51,182 nt of DNA from DASYCK01 sp036500205. Its GTDB lineage: Bacteria; Myxococcota_A; Polyangia; Fen-1088. Below are positions 44,114 through 51,182 of the stretch, piece after piece; the first letter of the stretch is position 1, and each line of letters begins with the position of its first letter. Under the pieces are notes generated by a model. The model made no database searches. It was given only the letters and a program-made list of their open reading frames with translations, and was not told where the DNA came from. A program made the position numbers and the translations under genes. The stretch spans positions 1-51,182 of the forward strand of contig DASYCK010000111.1 in NCBI GenBank assembly GCA_036500205.1, in the 5' to 3' direction.

Positions 44114-45439
44114 ATGACATCGAGGAAGACTGCGTCGCCCAGGGCCCGGCGTGCTGGATCCTGCTCGGTCGCCTGGCTCGCCGCCGGTGCGTTGCTGGCG
44201 ATCGCGGCGGTGCCGGCCGTAGCCGACGAGACCCCCATCGAAAAAGCACCAGCCACCCCCGTGCCGCCCGCGCCCCCTCCGCCCAGCCCGCCCCCCTCGC
44301 GGCGCGAGCTCAACCTGGTCCCCATCGCCGGCGGTGACAGCGACGTGGGGATCGGGGTCGGCGAGGTGGGAGACTGGGCGCGCCTGCAGCCCGGCACGGG
44401 GCTCTACCGCTGGCGGCTGGAGAGCGGGGCGTTCATCAGCTTCAAGCTGCGCGAGCAGAACGATCTCATCGTCCCGTTCCAGGACTACTACCTGCTGCTG
44501 TCCCAGCGAAACTGGGGCGCCGAGAAGCGTTGGACCCTGGACATCAGGGCCTCGTTCACCGACGAGACGACCTTGAAGTTCTACGGCATCGGCAACGCGT
44601 CTTCCCTCCCACCCGCCACCCTCGACGTGCGCGAGTCCGAATACGGGCGCATTCATCCGACCTTCTCCGTGGAAGGTCGCCACGCCGTCGCGCACAACCT
44701 TTATCTGCTGCTGGGGAGCGTCTACACGCACAACTGGCTCACGGTGCCCGCGGGCGGGACGCTGGCCACCACGCACGACTCGGGCCCCGCCGATATGCGC
44801 GCGATGCTGGGAAGCTTCGACGCTCACGGCGTCGAGCTGCTCGAGGCCGGCGTCGAGTACGACTCACGCGACAACGAGATCATCACGCGGCGCGGGGGCT
44901 TTCACGCGTTGCAGGTCCGCTACAGCCCGCACATCTCCAGCGAGCTGCCCTACCCTTACGAACAGATCGATCTGACCAGCCGGGTGTACGCCACGCCGAT
45001 TCCTCGCTGGCTGACGTTGTCGGCGCGCGCGGTGGGGGACGTGTTGCTCGGCTCGCCGCCATTTTACGAGCTGGCGCGCTTCAACCAGACGCCGGCCATC
45101 GGCGGCGTCAACGCCGTCCGCGGCGTTCCCGCGCAGCGCTACTACGGAAAGGTGAAGCTGTTCGGAAACTTCGAGGCGCGCAGCGAGCTGTGGCCGTTCC
45201 AGCTTCATGGCAAGAACCTGATCCTGGGCGCCGCGGCGTTCGTCGACGCCGGTCGCGTCTGGACCGAGCTCGACCACAGCCACCCCGACCTCGACGGAAC
45301 CGGGCTCGGCATCAAGTACGGAATCGGCGGCGGGCTGCGCCTGCAGGAAGGGCAGACCTTCGTCGTTCGCGCCGACCTGGCCTGGTCGCCCGACGCGCGG
45401 CCGGTCGGCGCCTACTTCGCGGCGGGCGAGATCTTCTAG
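44114..45439 (+). CDS. Omp85/BamA-family outer-membrane protein
   Basis: An outer-membrane beta-barrel of 441 residues from ATG 44114. A signal (AAGALLAIAAVPAVADE) and a Pro-rich linker precede a barrel with alternating aromatic strands. The Omp85 hallmark in the C-terminal half is GVNAVRGVPAQRYYGKVKLFGNFEARSELWPF, containing the VRG-type loop-6 signature. No POTRA domain is seen, so it is not BamA itself but a short member (surface-antigen D15-like). It ends in AAGEIF with an aromatic C-terminal residue. It is divergent from the C39/tail-anchored pair, with 248 bp between start codons that show no recognisable site. Confidence 0.9.
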   Translation: MTSRKTASPRARRAGSCSVAWLAAGALLAIAAVPAVADETPIEKAPATPVPPAPPPPSPPPSRRELNLVPIAGGDSDVGIGVGEVGDWARLQPGTGLYRWRLESGAFISFKLREQNDLIVPFQDYYLLLSQRNWGAEKRWTLDIRASFTDETTLKFYGIGNASSLPPATLDVRESEYGRIHPTFSVEGRHAVAHNLYLLLGSVYTHNWLTVPAGGTLATTHDSGPADMRAMLGSFDAHGVELLEAGVEYDSRDNEIITRRGGFHALQVRYSPHISSELPYPYEQIDLTSRVYATPIPRWLTLSARAVGDVLLGSPPFYELARFNQTPAIGGVNAVRGVPAQRYYGKVKLFGNFEARSELWPFQLHGKNLILGAAAFVDAGRVWTELDHSHPDLDGTGLGIKYGIGGGLRLQEGQTFVVRADLAWSPDARPVGAYFAAGEIF

Positions 45440-45583
45440 CCGCGTTACCCATCCGGAACGCGGCTTCATCTCGTTCATCGTCGATCGTTTCTCGTTGGTC
45501 GTCTTGCGGCCGGACTGCTGGCGTATAGACTTGACGCTCGCTCGACGGACTGCCGAAAAGCGTCGGGGCGGAGGACGAACGCC

Positions 45584-48559
45584 GTGAGTGATCGGGACCG
45601 AAATGTGTCATCCCGCCGGCGCTACGAGCTGGCGGCGGCCGCGGTGGTCGCGGTCCTGGTTGCGAAGCTCGTCCTGGCCAAGGCCCTCGGGCGCGAGGCT
45701 CCGGCGGCGTTCTTCGGGCTCGGCGTGCTGTCGGCCGGTTGGTTCGCCGGCGCGCGCGCCGCGCTGGCGGCCACGTTCCTGCTGGTCGCGTCCGAAGCCG
45801 CCTTGTTCGGCGCGGCCGGCGAACAGGTCGCCCTGCTTCTGACGGAGGGCCTGGTGATGAGCGCGCTCGTCCGCGCGATGACCCGCGCCCGGTTTGCGCG
45901 CGCCCTCCCGGAAGCCGCCGCCCGCCGTCATCTGGAGATTCTGGCCGACCTGGGCGCCGCTCTTTCCGGGGCCCTCACCCGGGAGGAGGTGGCCGCCGTC
46001 GTCGTGGGGCGAGGCGCGAAGGCGATGGTCGCCGACATCTGCACGCTCTACGTGATGGATGACTGGGATGGTTCACTCGAGCTGATCGGGGACGCCGGCG
46101 TGGCCCCCGAGGTGCTCGCTCGCATTCGTCGCATCTCGGAGAGCGACAACAGCCCATCGTTCGACACGCTGAAGAGTGAACGGCCGCTGTGGGTCGAGAC
46201 CGAGGAGCAATACAAGGACCTGTTTCCGGCGCTCTTCACCATCGCGGCCGAGGCGCCCCGCGCCCGGGCCTTCTGGAGCGTGCCGCTGATCGTCGAAGGG
46301 CGACCGTTCGGACTGCTCGGGATGGGCTTCTACGAACCGAGGCGCTTCTCGCCGGACGAGCGAACGTTCGTCGAGACGTTCACCGGCTATTGCGCGCAGG
46401 CGGTCCGCCGGGCCCAGCGCCTCGAGGCGGAGCAGCGAAGCCGCCGAGCCGCCGAGCACGCCGAGGCGTCGCTGTCGACGACGTTGCGAAGCATCGGCGA
46501 CGCCGTCATCACCACCGACAACGTCGGCCGGATCACCTTCATGAATCCGGTCGCCGAACAGCTGACGGGGTGGGGGGAGGCCGAGGCCCGCGGTCGCCCA
46601 CTGCGCGCCGTGTTCCGCATCGTCAACGAGCACACCCGGCGCGAGGTGGAGAGCCCCGTCGACAAGGTGCTGAAGGAAGGGGCCGTCGTGGGCCTGGCGA
46701 ACCACACCGTCCTGCTGGGCCTGCGCCCCGGTCAGGAGACGCCCATCGACGACAGCGGCGCCCCCATCCGCGACGAGTCGGGCGTGCACGGGGTGGTGCT
46801 GGTGTTTCGCGATGTCAGTCACAAGAAGGATGAAGAGGCGCGCCGGACCTTCCTGGCCGATGCCACCTCGACGCTCGCGTCATCGCTCGATCATCATGCG
46901 ACGCTGACCCGCCTGGCGGAGTTGCTGGTTCCCCGCTTCGGCGACTGGTGCGCCATCGACGTGGTGGACGCAGAGTCGCAGCATCCGCGGCGGCTGGTGG
47001 TGACCCACACCGATCCGGCGAAGGTGCGGCTGGCACGGGAGCTCGCCGAGCGCTACCCCGACGCTCCCGACGCCGCGACCGGTGTACCGAACGTGCTGCG
47101 AACGGGCCAGTCCGAGCTGCACGCCAACATCACCGAGGAGATGGTGATGGCCGCCGCGCGGGACGACGATCACCGTCGCATCCTGGCCGGCCTCATGTTG
47201 CGGTCGGCGATGATCGTTCCCTTGCGCACGCGCGGGCATACCCTGGGCGCCATCTCGCTCGTGTACGCCGAATCGGGCAAGTCGTACACCGCGGACGATC
47301 TGGCGTTCCTCCAGGACGTGGCCCGGCGGGCCAGCATCTCCATCGACAACGCGCGGCTGTTCGAGTCGGAACGCCGCGCCCGCACGGCCGCCGACGTCGC
47401 CAACCGTACCAAGGACGAGTTCCTCGCCACCATCTCGCACGAGCTGCGCACGCCCCTCAACGCCATTCTGGGTTGGGCACGCCTGATGACGAAGACGCCC
47501 AACGACGAGGCCCGCCGCGTCAGGGCCGTCGAGATCATCGATCGGAACGCAGTCGCCATGGCCCAGCTGATCGAGGACCTGCTCGACGTGTCGCGCATCA
47601 TCAGCGGCAAGGTCCGCCTGGAAGTGGGGCCGGTCGACATCGATCGCGTGCTCCAGGCGGCCGTCGACTCGGTGCGGCTGGGCATCGAGGCGAAGGACCT
47701 TCGCCTGCGGGTCTCCATGGGCGGCGAGCTCGATCTCCTCCGTGGTGACGTGAACCGGTTGCAGCAGGTGATGTGGAACCTGCTGAGCAATGCCGTGAAG
47801 TTCACCGGGAAGGGGGGCCGCATCGACGTCACCGTCGAGCGGAGGGCGACCGCCGTCGAGATCAAGGTCGCCGACAGCGGCAAGGGGATCGGCGCCGACT
47901 TTCTCCCCTACGTCTTCGACCCGTTTCGGCAGGCCGACGGCAGCATCACCCGGGCGCAGGGGGGGCTGGGGCTGGGGTTGGCCATCAGCCGCCACCTGGT
48001 CGAGCTGCACGGCGGCTCCATCAGGGTCGAGAGCGCGGGGGATGAGCAGGGCGCGACGTTCACGGTGTCGCTCCCCACGGCGCCGGATGCCCTGCCCCGG
48101 TCGCATCATGGACAGCCCCCGCGGACGGCGCTCGCGGAGGAGCGCCCCCCGCAGCTTCTGGGCTTGAAGGTCCTGGCCGTGGACGACGACAGCGACGCGC
48201 GCCATCTGGTCCAGACGGTCCTGGAGGAATGCGGCTCCGCCGTGCGCCTCGCCTCCACGGTGGCAGAGGCCATCGAGGCGTTCGAGGAACAGATCCCCGA
48301 CGTGTTGCTGTCGGACATCGGAATGCCGGGCGAGGACGGCTACGCCCTGATTCGTCGGGTTCGCGCGCTATCGACGCGCGCGGGTGGCGGCGTTCCGGCC
48401 GCCGCCTTGACCGCCTATACCCGCGCCGAGGATCGCCTGAAGGTGCTGGACGCCGGTTACACCGTGCATGTCCCCAAGCCTGTGGCGCCGGACGAGCTGA
48501 TCGCCGTCGTCGCGAATCTGGCCCAGCTGGCCCGTCGAAGCTCCGACGTCGTCGGCTGA
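45584..48559 (+). CDS. Hybrid sensor histidine kinase with GAF, PAS, GAF, HisKA, HATPase and REC domains
   Basis: A 991-residue membrane-associated kinase. Hydrophobic helices fill residues 14-95. A GAF domain (about 120-285) is followed by a PAS domain (TTLRSIGDAVITTDNVGRITFMNPVAEQLTGW, about 305-415) and a second GAF (about 430-595). HisKA has ATISHELRTPLNAILGW with the phosphoacceptor His619. HATPase_c has NLLSNAVKF, DSGKGIG and GLGLGLAI. The C-terminal receiver has VLAVDDDSDAR and LLSDIGMPGEDGY with Asp911. The GTG start is 45584. Ligands are unknown. It runs tail to tail with the ferritin-like gene, nine bases apart. Confidence 0.95.
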   Translation: MSDRDRNVSSRRRYELAAAAVVAVLVAKLVLAKALGREAPAAFFGLGVLSAGWFAGARAALAATFLLVASEAALFGAAGEQVALLLTEGLVMSALVRAMTRARFARALPEAAARRHLEILADLGAALSGALTREEVAAVVVGRGAKAMVADICTLYVMDDWDGSLELIGDAGVAPEVLARIRRISESDNSPSFDTLKSERPLWVETEEQYKDLFPALFTIAAEAPRARAFWSVPLIVEGRPFGLLGMGFYEPRRFSPDERTFVETFTGYCAQAVRRAQRLEAEQRSRRAAEHAEASLSTTLRSIGDAVITTDNVGRITFMNPVAEQLTGWGEAEARGRPLRAVFRIVNEHTRREVESPVDKVLKEGAVVGLANHTVLLGLRPGQETPIDDSGAPIRDESGVHGVVLVFRDVSHKKDEEARRTFLADATSTLASSLDHHATLTRLAELLVPRFGDWCAIDVVDAESQHPRRLVVTHTDPAKVRLARELAERYPDAPDAATGVPNVLRTGQSELHANITEEMVMAAARDDDHRRILAGLMLRSAMIVPLRTRGHTLGAISLVYAESGKSYTADDLAFLQDVARRASISIDNARLFESERRARTAADVANRTKDEFLATISHELRTPLNAILGWARLMTKTPNDEARRVRAVEIIDRNAVAMAQLIEDLLDVSRIISGKVRLEVGPVDIDRVLQAAVDSVRLGIEAKDLRLRVSMGGELDLLRGDVNRLQQVMWNLLSNAVKFTGKGGRIDVTVERRATAVEIKVADSGKGIGADFLPYVFDPFRQADGSITRAQGGLGLGLAISRHLVELHGGSIRVESAGDEQGATFTVSLPTAPDALPRSHHGQPPRTALAEERPPQLLGLKVLAVDDDSDARHLVQTVLEECGSAVRLASTVAEAIEAFEEQIPDVLLSDIGMPGEDGYALIRRVRALSTRAGGGVPAAALTAYTRAEDRLKVLDAGYTVHVPKPVAPDELIAVVANLAQLARRSSDVVG

Positions 48560-48567
48560 CGTGACGG

Positions 48568-49149
48568 CTATTTCAGGGGCGGCGTCGTCTTCCCCATCGA
48601 CTCGAGGAGGGTCTTCATGTCCTCGGCATGCTCCTCTTCGACGGCGAGGATCGATTCCAGCATCCGGCGCGTCGTGACGTCTCCGTCGCCGATGTAGCGG
48701 ATCATCTCCGAGTAGGACTCGATGGCGATCCGCTCGGCCACCAGATCTTCCTGGATCATGTCGTACAGGTCGACCCCCGGAACGTATTCGGCATGGCTGC
48801 GCATCGCCAGCCCCTGCGGGTTGAAGTCGGGCTCACCGCCGAGCTGGGTGATGCGGGCCGCGATCTGGTCGGCGTGGCCCTGCTCTTCCGTCGCATGCTG
48901 CGCGAATTCGGCGGCGACCGCCTCGGCGTTGATCCCTCGCGCCATGAAGAAGTGGCGCTTGTAGCGCAGCACGCAGACGATCTCGGTGGCGAGCGCCTGA
49001 TTCAGCAGGTCGATGACGACCGCGAGATCGCCGTGATAGGCCGCGGTGACGGCCCCCTTCTCGATGTGCTCGCGGGCGCGGCGCCGCAGCTCCGCGATGT
49101 CGGTCAGGAAAGGTTTGTTCGCTTTTTGGGCTGTGTTGGTCTGTGTCAT
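48568..49149 (-). CDS. Bacterioferritin-like ferritin-fold protein
   Basis: A 193-residue four-helix diiron protein. Ligand-bearing motifs are NQALATEIVCVLRYKRHFF, AQHATEEQGHADQIAARITQLGG, QEDLVAERIAIESYSEMIRYIGD and ILAVEEEHAEDMKTLL, which provide the Glu/His of a ferroxidase centre. The pattern fits bacterioferritin or a Dps/rubrerythrin relative; the haem-ligand Met of Bfr is not clear. It probably protects against iron and peroxide. It lies downstream of a small membrane protein and a Ser/Thr kinase on the same strand with a 103-bp gap, so cotranscription is possible but uncertain. Confidence 0.86.
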   Translation of the reverse strand: MTQTNTAQKANKPFLTDIAELRRRAREHIEKGAVTAAYHGDLAVVIDLLNQALATEIVCVLRYKRHFFMARGINAEAVAAEFAQHATEEQGHADQIAARITQLGGEPDFNPQGLAMRSHAEYVPGVDLYDMIQEDLVAERIAIESYSEMIRYIGDGDVTTRRMLESILAVEEEHAEDMKTLLESMGKTTPPLK

Positions 49150-49252
49150 GTGATCTCCGCCAGCGGGTCGTGCAGAGCCCGTGCCATCCGCGCCGCCGAG
49201 GTTTCTGGGCTCGAGGGAGGGGCCCGTTACGCCTCGGGGACGGCCCGCTCGT

Positions 49253-49690
49253 TCAGAACGACGATCCGGTACGGGGCGGAAACGCCGGCGGTGTCGACTG
49301 CCCGGTCACCAGCGTGTCGAGTCTGTCCGCGGCGTCGTCCGGTCCATCGATGTCGGATTCGAGCACGGGATAGGCGGCCTCGGCATCTGGCTGTTTCCCC
49401 GTGGTCAAGCCGTACAGGCCGATCAGCACGTGCGCGCCCCCCAGCATGAAGAAGCTCCACCCCCACCCCACGCGCATGGCGATCAGGCGGGCCAGCCCTG
49501 CCACCAGAAACAGATAGCCGATCACCACGAAGGGGCCGTACATCAGCAGCGCGCCCAGCCGGGCCAGGCCTCGAACGTCGTCCCCCATGAACTCGACCCG
49601 GACAAGGTTGATGCGTGTGCCAAGCAGCCGCTGGATTCGCAGCATCGGCAGACGCGCCCTCAGACGAATCGCCCCGATTCGGTCATTCAT
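49253..49690 (-). CDS. Small membrane protein of unknown function
   Basis: The product from ATG 49690 is 145 residues (MNDRIGAIRLRARLPMLRIQRLLG). This ATG is chosen because GGAGG lies six bases upstream; another ATG two codons earlier is too close to that site. Two hydrophobic segments (LGALLMYGPFVVIGYLFLVAGLARLIA and WSFFMLGGAHVLIGLYGLTTG) are followed by an acidic C-terminal tail. I recognise no family. It follows the kinase gene by 28 bp. Confidence 0.75.
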   Translation of the reverse strand: MNDRIGAIRLRARLPMLRIQRLLGTRINLVRVEFMGDDVRGLARLGALLMYGPFVVIGYLFLVAGLARLIAMRVGWGWSFFMLGGAHVLIGLYGLTTGKQPDAEAAYPVLESDIDGPDDAADRLDTLVTGQSTPPAFPPRTGSSF

Positions 49691-49718
49691 GATCATCCTC
49701 CTCGATCCCCTGCGGCCG

Positions 49719-50990
49719 TCACGGAACCTCGCCCGACGCCGTGGCGGCGCGCGCGGAAGAAGAGAACGAAGTGAATGCGCGCGCCCGCGCCAGCATCCGT
49801 ACGGCACCTTCGGTCACGACGCGATAGGCGGTCTCCGAACGGGACCCCGTCGTCCAGGCTTTCGCCGCGTCGAGGCTCAACAGAAAGGAGGTCACGCAAA
49901 CGACGGCGAACAGAAACATGGCCATCCGCCAGGGGCGGCGAACCGCACGCGACGCCTGCAAGTCGAACGTCGTCTCGGCGACGTCGACCGCCCCGGCCGA
50001 GGAAGCGGTCGCCTCCGATGCGCCTGCGTCCTGGGCCAGATCGACCGCGACCGCCTCCTGCAACGCGGCCGCGAACTCCACGGTTGACGCGAACCGACGG
50101 TCGCGATCCTTGCTCATGGCGCGCCTGATGACCGCATCGGTGCGATCGCTGGGCCAGCCCACGAAGTGCCTCAACGCCGCGGCCTCTTCGTGGACGACCT
50201 GATACAGCACCGCCACGGGAGACGAGCCGCGAAACGGCTCTCGTCCCGTGAACAGGTAATACGCCAGGATTCCGAGGGCGAACTGGTCGGCGCGGTGATC
50301 GACGGCGTCGCTGGCCCCTTGGGCCTGCTCGGGTGCCATGAACTCCGGCGTTCCGATCAAGGCGGCCTCGACGGTGATACGCGGGAAGTCCCGGGTCTTC
50401 GAGACCCCGAAGTCGACCACCTTCACGTAGACGCTGTCGTCCTCCGTGCGCACCAGCATCACGTTCTCTGGCTTCAGATCCCGATGGACGATGCCGTGCG
50501 CGTGCGCGGCCCCCAGGGCGCTGGCGACCTGCGTGATGATCTGGCTGACCCGCTGGGGGGGCAGCGCCCGCTGCTTCGCGGTGACGCTCCGCAGATCGCT
50601 CCCCTCCGCCAGCTCCATCGCCAGGTAGGGGACCCCCTCCGCCGTCACGTTGAAGTCGAACACGCGCACGATGTGTGGATGGTGCAGGCCCGCCATGATC
50701 TTGGCCTCGGTGCGAAACCGCGCCAGCAGACTCTCGTCGGACACCAGATCGCGATGCAGAACCTTGATGGCGAGGGCCCCCTGCAGCCGCTCATGCGTGG
50801 CGCGGTACACGTCGCCCATCCCCCCCGAGGCGATGAGCCCGTCGATGCGATACGTGTCCTGCAAGACCGTTCCCGGCTCGAACGGGACGTTCCCGATCGT
50901 TTCGTCGTCCGAACCCGAGTCCGGCACGGGAACGGCCCACTTGGCGTGACCGAGTGTCGTGGTCCCCGTAGTCCCCTGCAGCGTGCTCAC
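49719..50990 (-). CDS. Membrane-anchored Hanks-type serine/threonine protein kinase
   Basis: A 423-residue kinase. The catalytic domain (about residues 45-310) has the Gly-rich loop IASGGMGDVYRA, invariant Lys in ALAIKVLHRD, HRDLKPENVML, the DFG motif KVVDFGVSKTRD, GTPEFMAPEQ and the C-lobe helix. After a linker of about 60 residues a single transmembrane helix (MAMFLFAVVCVTSFLLSLDAA) leads to a short periplasmic tail. PASTA or similar sensor domains are absent. It starts at GTG 50990 with no strong Shine-Dalgarno. Candidate FHA partners in this window include the GGDEF protein at 12401; a physical link is untested. Confidence 0.94.
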   Translation of the reverse strand: MSTLQGTTGTTTLGHAKWAVPVPDSGSDDETIGNVPFEPGTVLQDTYRIDGLIASGGMGDVYRATHERLQGALAIKVLHRDLVSDESLLARFRTEAKIMAGLHHPHIVRVFDFNVTAEGVPYLAMELAEGSDLRSVTAKQRALPPQRVSQIITQVASALGAAHAHGIVHRDLKPENVMLVRTEDDSVYVKVVDFGVSKTRDFPRITVEAALIGTPEFMAPEQAQGASDAVDHRADQFALGILAYYLFTGREPFRGSSPVAVLYQVVHEEAAALRHFVGWPSDRTDAVIRRAMSKDRDRRFASTVEFAAALQEAVAVDLAQDAGASEATASSAGAVDVAETTFDLQASRAVRRPWRMAMFLFAVVCVTSFLLSLDAAKAWTTGSRSETAYRVVTEGAVRMLARARAFTSFSSSARAATASGEVP

Positions 50991-51104
50991 GGGGTTGCCT
51001 GCTCCAAGTCCCGTGCCAAGCTGGCGGCCCCGGGGCGACGCCCGTTTATCCGGGCGGCGTTACCAGGTGGCCACGTGGCGTATCGTCCGCCACCCCGTCC
51101 AGCC

Positions 51105-51182
51105 CTACGGGCCCGGGGTGTGGGCCGCCGGCACCTCGTCCTCGCGGGTGCGCTCATACGCCCGGAGCAGCTCGGCCACGCT
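51105..51182 (-). CDS. C-terminal end of a gene continuing beyond the right edge
   Basis: An open reading frame enters at 51182 and stops at TAG 51105, giving SVAELLRAYERTREDEV followed by a short Pro/Ala/Gly-rich end. Too little is visible to name it. Downstream lies a 6-bp GC stem at 51039-51056 (CGCCCG/CGGGCG with a 6-nt loop) without a T-tract, a weak candidate terminator. Confidence 0.5.
   Translation of the reverse strand, partial: SVAELLRAYERTREDEVPAAHTPGP

Noticed and set aside
51003..51018. Sigma54-like promoter (TGGCAC-N5-TTGG) before the Ser/Thr kinase
   Set aside because: The key -12 element is GG rather than GC, and transcription would start about three bases before the GTG, giving an almost leaderless mRNA.

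Overview
This is a GC-rich, gene-dense bacterial chromosomal segment (51.2 kb). Most of it looks like a core genome with long operons. The gene set points to a deltaproteobacterium-like member of the Myxococcota: RNase Y beside ZapA and 5-formyl-THF cyclo-ligase, a Hanks-type Ser/Thr kinase plus a PP2C phosphatase, an FHA-GGDEF cyclase, many lipoproteins, a very large alpha-2-macroglobulin and a rubber-oxygenase-like multihaem protein. That assignment is inference from gene content; no rRNA is present to test it. I found no tRNA, rRNA, CRISPR array, transposase or prophage.

Positions 1-9020 run leftward. A class Ia ribonucleotide reductase (nrdA-nrdB) has a clear cobalamin riboswitch and a sigma70-like promoter in its leader, so B12 probably represses the O2-dependent enzyme. 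Behind it come cinA-thpR-recA, translationally coupled at cinA/thpR, and then lon, cut by the left edge. Positions 9188-19563 hold a GNAT protein, a PP2C phosphatase facing a Fur-family regulator, xseB-ispA, an FHA-GGDEF diguanylate cyclase whose 3' end lies in an array of palindromes, a lytic transglycosylase, a lipoprotein phosphoesterase, a polytopic membrane protein and a TPR protein. dnaJ is divergent from a tightly coupled four-gene run (rhodanese, small membrane protein, family-5 uracil-DNA glycosylase, NUDIX hydrolase). An intergenic inverted duplication with a compensatory base-pair change follows.

Positions 26362-30949 form a self-contained nickel-acquisition module: NikR with all four nickel ligands, TonB, a TonB-dependent receptor that itself carries an N-terminal TonB C-terminal-like domain, and a UreH/NiCoT permease. 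A near-palindromic candidate operator lies between tonB and the receptor. This is the most interesting system in the window. The nikR reading frame runs about 150 bp into tonB on the opposite strand.

Positions 30963-51182 contain a small lipoprotein, a RoxA-like protein with four CxxCH motifs, the rny-fcl-(candidate 6S RNA)-zapA block, a 2,026-residue alpha-2-macroglobulin, a response regulator, a C39-peptidase lipoprotein coupled to a small tail-anchored protein, an Omp85-type barrel, a hybrid histidine kinase, a bacterioferritin-like protein, a small membrane protein and a membrane-anchored Ser/Thr kinase. The last 25 codons of a gene running leftward from beyond the right edge are visible at 51105-51182. 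All assignments rest on reading motifs and gene order; no database search was done.
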